Positions 61,127 to 64,000 of a stretch of 64,000 nt of DNA are shown piece after piece (positions within the stretch are counted from its first letter, which is position 1; each line of letters starts with the position of its first letter). This DNA comes from Spirochaetota bacterium (GTDB taxonomy: Bacteria; Spirochaetota; UBA4802; UBA5550): positions 620,001 through 684,000 of the forward strand of contig JAGNKX010000001.1 in assembly GCA_017999915.1 (NCBI GenBank). The letters are read 5' to 3'. The notes below the pieces were generated by a model. The model made no database searches, was not told the DNA's origin, and saw only the letters and a list, made by a program, of their open reading frames with translations. The position numbers were made by a program, and so were the translations under genes.

Positions 61127-63970
61127 ATGCAAAAGAAAATCCTGAATTATATTTATAATCTATCTTTGAAGCGGGGAAAACTGCTCCTGATTGTCATGTC
61201 GCTTATAACCGTCATTCTCGGCGCATTTATTCCTCGACTCATCATTTCCTCATCACAGCAAAATCTTATCCCCAAAGACGATCCTGAACAGGCCAAGTAT
61301 ATTCAATTCAACAAGGAATTCGGTTCTTCAGACAATCTTATCCTTGTTCTTGAAGGGGATAGCGATGCATGCAAGGAATATGCCGATGATTTCGCCCGTG
61401 AAATCGGCAAAGAACAAAAATGGGTCAAATCGATATTTTATAAAGTTGACGCGAGCGTATTGCTGAAAAGGGCCCCTCTTTATGTTCCGGTTGAAGATTT
61501 AAACAAGGGCTTCGAGCTGATACAGAAAAAAAAGGGGATGATAGCAAGGATCCAGAATGTGTCAAATCTTCATGCCCTTCTCAATGAGATCAATAAGAGC
61601 TTCAAGGATCCGAACAGCGATATCAATGTCGAATCCGCGACAAAAATCATATCTTTTCTGAATGTGCTTTTCCGCGAATGGAACGAGTGGATCGACAACC
61701 CGAATCAGAATAAATTGAAATTAGCTGAAAAGCTTTCCCAGTCAGGGTTTCCCCAGCTGGCAATACTGCAGAGCGAGGGTTACCTGTTTTCCCGCGATTT
61801 TAAAATGATGTACCTCTTCATTCAACCCCGGAATTATAACGATGAAATTACTTATTTAAAGCCTTTTATGGAAGATATCCGTGCAGCGTGCGACAGGGCG
61901 AAAAAGACACATCCGGAATTGCAGAATAAAATCAAGGTGGCTTTTACCGGGATGCCCGCACACGTGCTCACTCAGACTGAGGTGATTTATTCTGATGTCG
62001 GCCATGCGGCTATTTTGTCGGTTATTATTGTTGCGCTCGTTCTCCTGATCGGTTTTCGCTCAATTAAAAAAATGATAATCGGTATTATTCCGACGGTAGC
62101 GGGTCTTGCCATATCGTTGGGAATTATAACAATAGTGCTGGGCAAGCTGAATCTTATCAGCTCATCCTTTATGGCCGTTCTTTTCGGTATAGGAATCGAT
62201 TTCGGTATTTACCTGCTGCAGCGCACGGAAGAGGAACTGGGGAACGGGCTGTCGCAGAATGAAGCGATATATAAATCGGTCGTTCTCACCAGCCGCTCAA
62301 TCATATCGGGCGGACTCACGACCAGCCTTGCTTTTTTTGCCCTGTCCCTTTCCAGGTTCCAGGGATACTCGGAACTTGGATTCGCGGCCGGCGTGGGCCT
62401 CATTGTCGTCTTGTTTACAACGTTCCTCATGATGCCGGCGCTGCTTATGAATATCCCGGTCGAGCCCAGGGATTATCATGTAAAGGAGACCATTAACGAG
62501 ACAGTTAAGCTGGAAAGAAAAAAGATCCATTTAGTGCTGATTAGCGCCTGTGTCATAATCTCAATTGTAAGCATAATTGCGGCAACTAGGATCAAGATGG
62601 ATTTTAATGTGATCAAAATGCTGCCAAGCAACACTGAATCGACCATCTACCAGAATAGGATGGAAGATGAAAGCGATTACAAGATGTCTTTTGCGATGAT
62701 AACCGACAAGGACCTCAATCACCTGAAAAGCATTACCGACAAGGTTGAAAAATTGTCAACGGTCAGCAAAGTTGACTCCCTGGCAGGGCTAATTCCGCCG
62801 GAGCAGGAAGAGAAGCTGAAAATTATTAAAAAATTTAAACCACTATTGGGGAACTTCCGTATCGAGCTGAAGGATAATAATCAAAGCGGGGCGGATTTTA
62901 TTGCCGTCCTTGACCGGATGAACTCCTATTTCGAGGATGCCCAGGAAAAGGCCTTTGCCGGAAACCAGAAGAATCTGGTGGAGCAGCTCGATAACATCGC
63001 CAACAATATTGAAAGTATAAAGACCAAATTGGCCGCAGATAAGGACGGCATGGCATTGGCCAGGACTAAAAAATTCGAGAAGGAGCTTTTCGTCAATTTA
63101 GCCAAAGCCACACAGATTATCCGCGATAGCTTCAATCCGTCGATCGTCACTGAAGCCACGTTCCCCAAAGAGATTATAAACCGATTTAAGAGCGACCAGG
63201 GGACCTACGTGGCAATGGTGTCTCCAAAAGGATCGATGTGGGACGTCGACTTTCTTGACAAATTTGTCACCGAGCTTAAGAGCGTTACACCCAATGTGAC
63301 TGGTTTTCCCGTGACTCACCGCGTTTATGTCCGCCAGGCTGTTACCGCCGTGTTTCAATCTATGCTTTACTCATTCTTTGTTATTCTGGTGCTTCTGATC
63401 ATTGATTTTCGAAGTATTCGCGGGGTGCTTCTTTCATTGATGCCGTTGTTAATTGGAATGTTGTGGCTTCAACTGTTTCTGTATATATTCGGCGTTGATT
63501 ATAATGTTGCCAATGTCGCGGGGCTGCCGTTGTTGCTTGGCCTCGGTATCGTATATGGTCTCCGGATTGTTCACAGATGGAGGGAAGATACGACAATCAC
63601 GGCCTTTGCCGCTACAAGGACAACAGGAAAGGGTCTGGCCTTTGCAGCGCTTGCAATCATCGCGGGATTAGTCAGTATTGTATTTGCGCGTCATACAGGA
63701 GTATCCGCCTTCGGTAAAATACTTCTTATCGGCATTATCTTGTGCATGTTTACCGCGCTTATTATCCTGCCGGCATTCATCGACTATATGTATGTGATGA
63801 AGAACAAGGAAGGAGCGCCGGAGGTAAAGGGTACCGGCATGGATGCTGTTGTTGATCCACAGAAGGACAGTCCTGTAAAAAAGAAAGCGCCATCTAAGGC
63901 GAATAGCAGATCCAAAAAAACCGTTGCTGTTAAAAAGACAGTCAAAAAGTCGACCAGAAAAAAGAAATAA
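61127..63970 (+). CDS. MMPL/RND-superfamily lipid exporter (HpnN-like)
   Basis: 947-residue inner-membrane exporter of the MMPL type. One helix at 15-37 and five helices at about 290-440 surround a large periplasmic loop, and the arrangement repeats in the second half (helix at about 465-485, five helices at about 745-890). Transmembrane helix 4 has VLFGIGIDFGIYLLQR with Asp358, the likely proton-relay residue. The matching helix of the second half reads LLGLGIVYGLRIVHRWRED without the Asp, as in HpnN-like lipid carriers. The C-terminal 50 residues are Lys/Ser-rich (KKKAPSKANSRSKKT and onward), unusual for the family. Upstream and divergent are the PhnD-like and TatT-like genes. Sterol/hopanoid or lipid export is inferred. 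Confidence 0.88.
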   Translation: MQKKILNYIYNLSLKRGKLLLIVMSLITVILGAFIPRLIISSSQQNLIPKDDPEQAKYIQFNKEFGSSDNLILVLEGDSDACKEYADDFAREIGKEQKWVKSIFYKVDASVLLKRAPLYVPVEDLNKGFELIQKKKGMIARIQNVSNLHALLNEINKSFKDPNSDINVESATKIISFLNVLFREWNEWIDNPNQNKLKLAEKLSQSGFPQLAILQSEGYLFSRDFKMMYLFIQPRNYNDEITYLKPFMEDIRAACDRAKKTHPELQNKIKVAFTGMPAHVLTQTEVIYSDVGHAAILSVIIVALVLLIGFRSIKKMIIGIIPTVAGLAISLGIITIVLGKLNLISSSFMAVLFGIGIDFGIYLLQRTEEELGNGLSQNEAIYKSVVLTSRSIISGGLTTSLAFFALSLSRFQGYSELGFAAGVGLIVVLFTTFLMMPALLMNIPVEPRDYHVKETINETVKLERKKIHLVLISACVIISIVSIIAATRIKMDFNVIKMLPSNTESTIYQNRMEDESDYKMSFAMITDKDLNHLKSITDKVEKLSTVSKVDSLAGLIPPEQEEKLKIIKKFKPLLGNFRIELKDNNQSGADFIAVLDRMNSYFEDAQEKAFAGNQKNLVEQLDNIANNIESIKTKLAADKDGMALARTKKFEKELFVNLAKATQIIRDSFNPSIVTEATFPKEIINRFKSDQGTYVAMVSPKGSMWDVDFLDKFVTELKSVTPNVTGFPVTHRVYVRQAVTAVFQSMLYSFFVILVLLIIDFRSIRGVLLSLMPLLIGMLWLQLFLYIFGVDYNVANVAGLPLLLGLGIVYGLRIVHRWREDTTITAFAATRTTGKGLAFAALAIIAGLVSIVFARHTGVSAFGKILLIGIILCMFTALIILPAFIDYMYVMKNKEGAPEVKGTGMDAVVDPQKDSPVKKKAPSKANSRSKKTVAVKKTVKKSTRKKK

Positions 63971-64000
63971 AAAGATTCATCTCTAGTTCGATATAAGTAA

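Overview
The window is gene-dense (about 50 protein genes in 64 kb), of moderate GC content with AT-rich gaps, and looks like a core chromosomal stretch of a free-living Gram-negative-type bacterium. There is no rRNA, tRNA, CRISPR array, insertion sequence or prophage. The mix of lone STAS proteins and SpoIIE-type phosphatases, a TatT-like lipoprotein beside a PhnD-like binding protein, MetX-MetW, and an ETF-linked membrane Fe-S oxidoreductase fits a spirochaete-like lineage. That placement is an inference from gene content only; a deltaproteobacterium-like host cannot be excluded.

Layout. 1-8.2 kb (minus): a DNA-repair operon, MBL-type RNase-like protein, NagD-like phosphatase, RecC and RecB (RecB runs off the left edge). 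8.4-13.6 kb (minus): a holin-like membrane protein, HAMP/SpoIIE phosphatase and TPR protein, followed by yebC-ruvC. 13.9-18.4 kb (plus): surE, TPR protein, STAS protein, FGGY kinase, STAS protein and RsbW-like kinase. 18.4-22.8 kb (minus): MoxR ATPase with VWA partner, SlyD-type FKBP and a terpenoid-toroid-like protein. 23.1-26.2 kb (plus): DUF4234 and a zinc-ribbon/DUF4389 membrane protein with a 138-bp coding tandem repeat. 26.2-27.5 kb (minus): HDAC-like deacetylase and YjbQ. 27.7-34.8 kb (plus): a decayed GntR regulator, propionyl-CoA synthetase, a second SpoIIE phosphatase, a DinG-like helicase and a patatin. 34.8-36.8 kb (minus): metX-metW behind a SAM-I riboswitch whose terminator and antiterminator can be read directly. 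37-40.6 kb (plus): ETF:quinone-type oxidoreductase and a CoA-transferase. 40.7-43.4 kb (minus): permease, endonuclease IV, YggU. 43.7-47.9 kb (plus): a tight three-gene cassette of class III aminotransferase, kinase-fold-like protein and C69/secernin-type Ntn hydrolase. 48-50.9 kb: STAS protein, EIIA-Ntr-like protein, RuvB and a secreted protein. 51-55.4 kb: rex-serC-serA diverging from a DUF1015 gene across two Rex-type operators. 55.4-64 kb: a 49-residue Cys-rich protein, a secreted HExxH protein, a phospholipase-C-like protein, the TatT/PhnD-like pair and a large MMPL exporter.

How it fits together. PrpE, the CaiB-type CoA-transferase and the ETF-linked oxidoreductase point to acyl-CoA metabolism feeding electrons into the quinone pool. 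Rex next to serine synthesis suggests NADH-sensing control of an NAD-dependent pathway. Three STAS proteins, one RsbW-like kinase and two SpoIIE phosphatases indicate a partner-switching signalling network. The best candidates for undescribed biology are the aminotransferase/kinase-like/C69 cassette, the Rex-controlled serine block, the SAM-I switch, the repeat-expanding DUF4389 protein and the orphan secreted HExxH protein.
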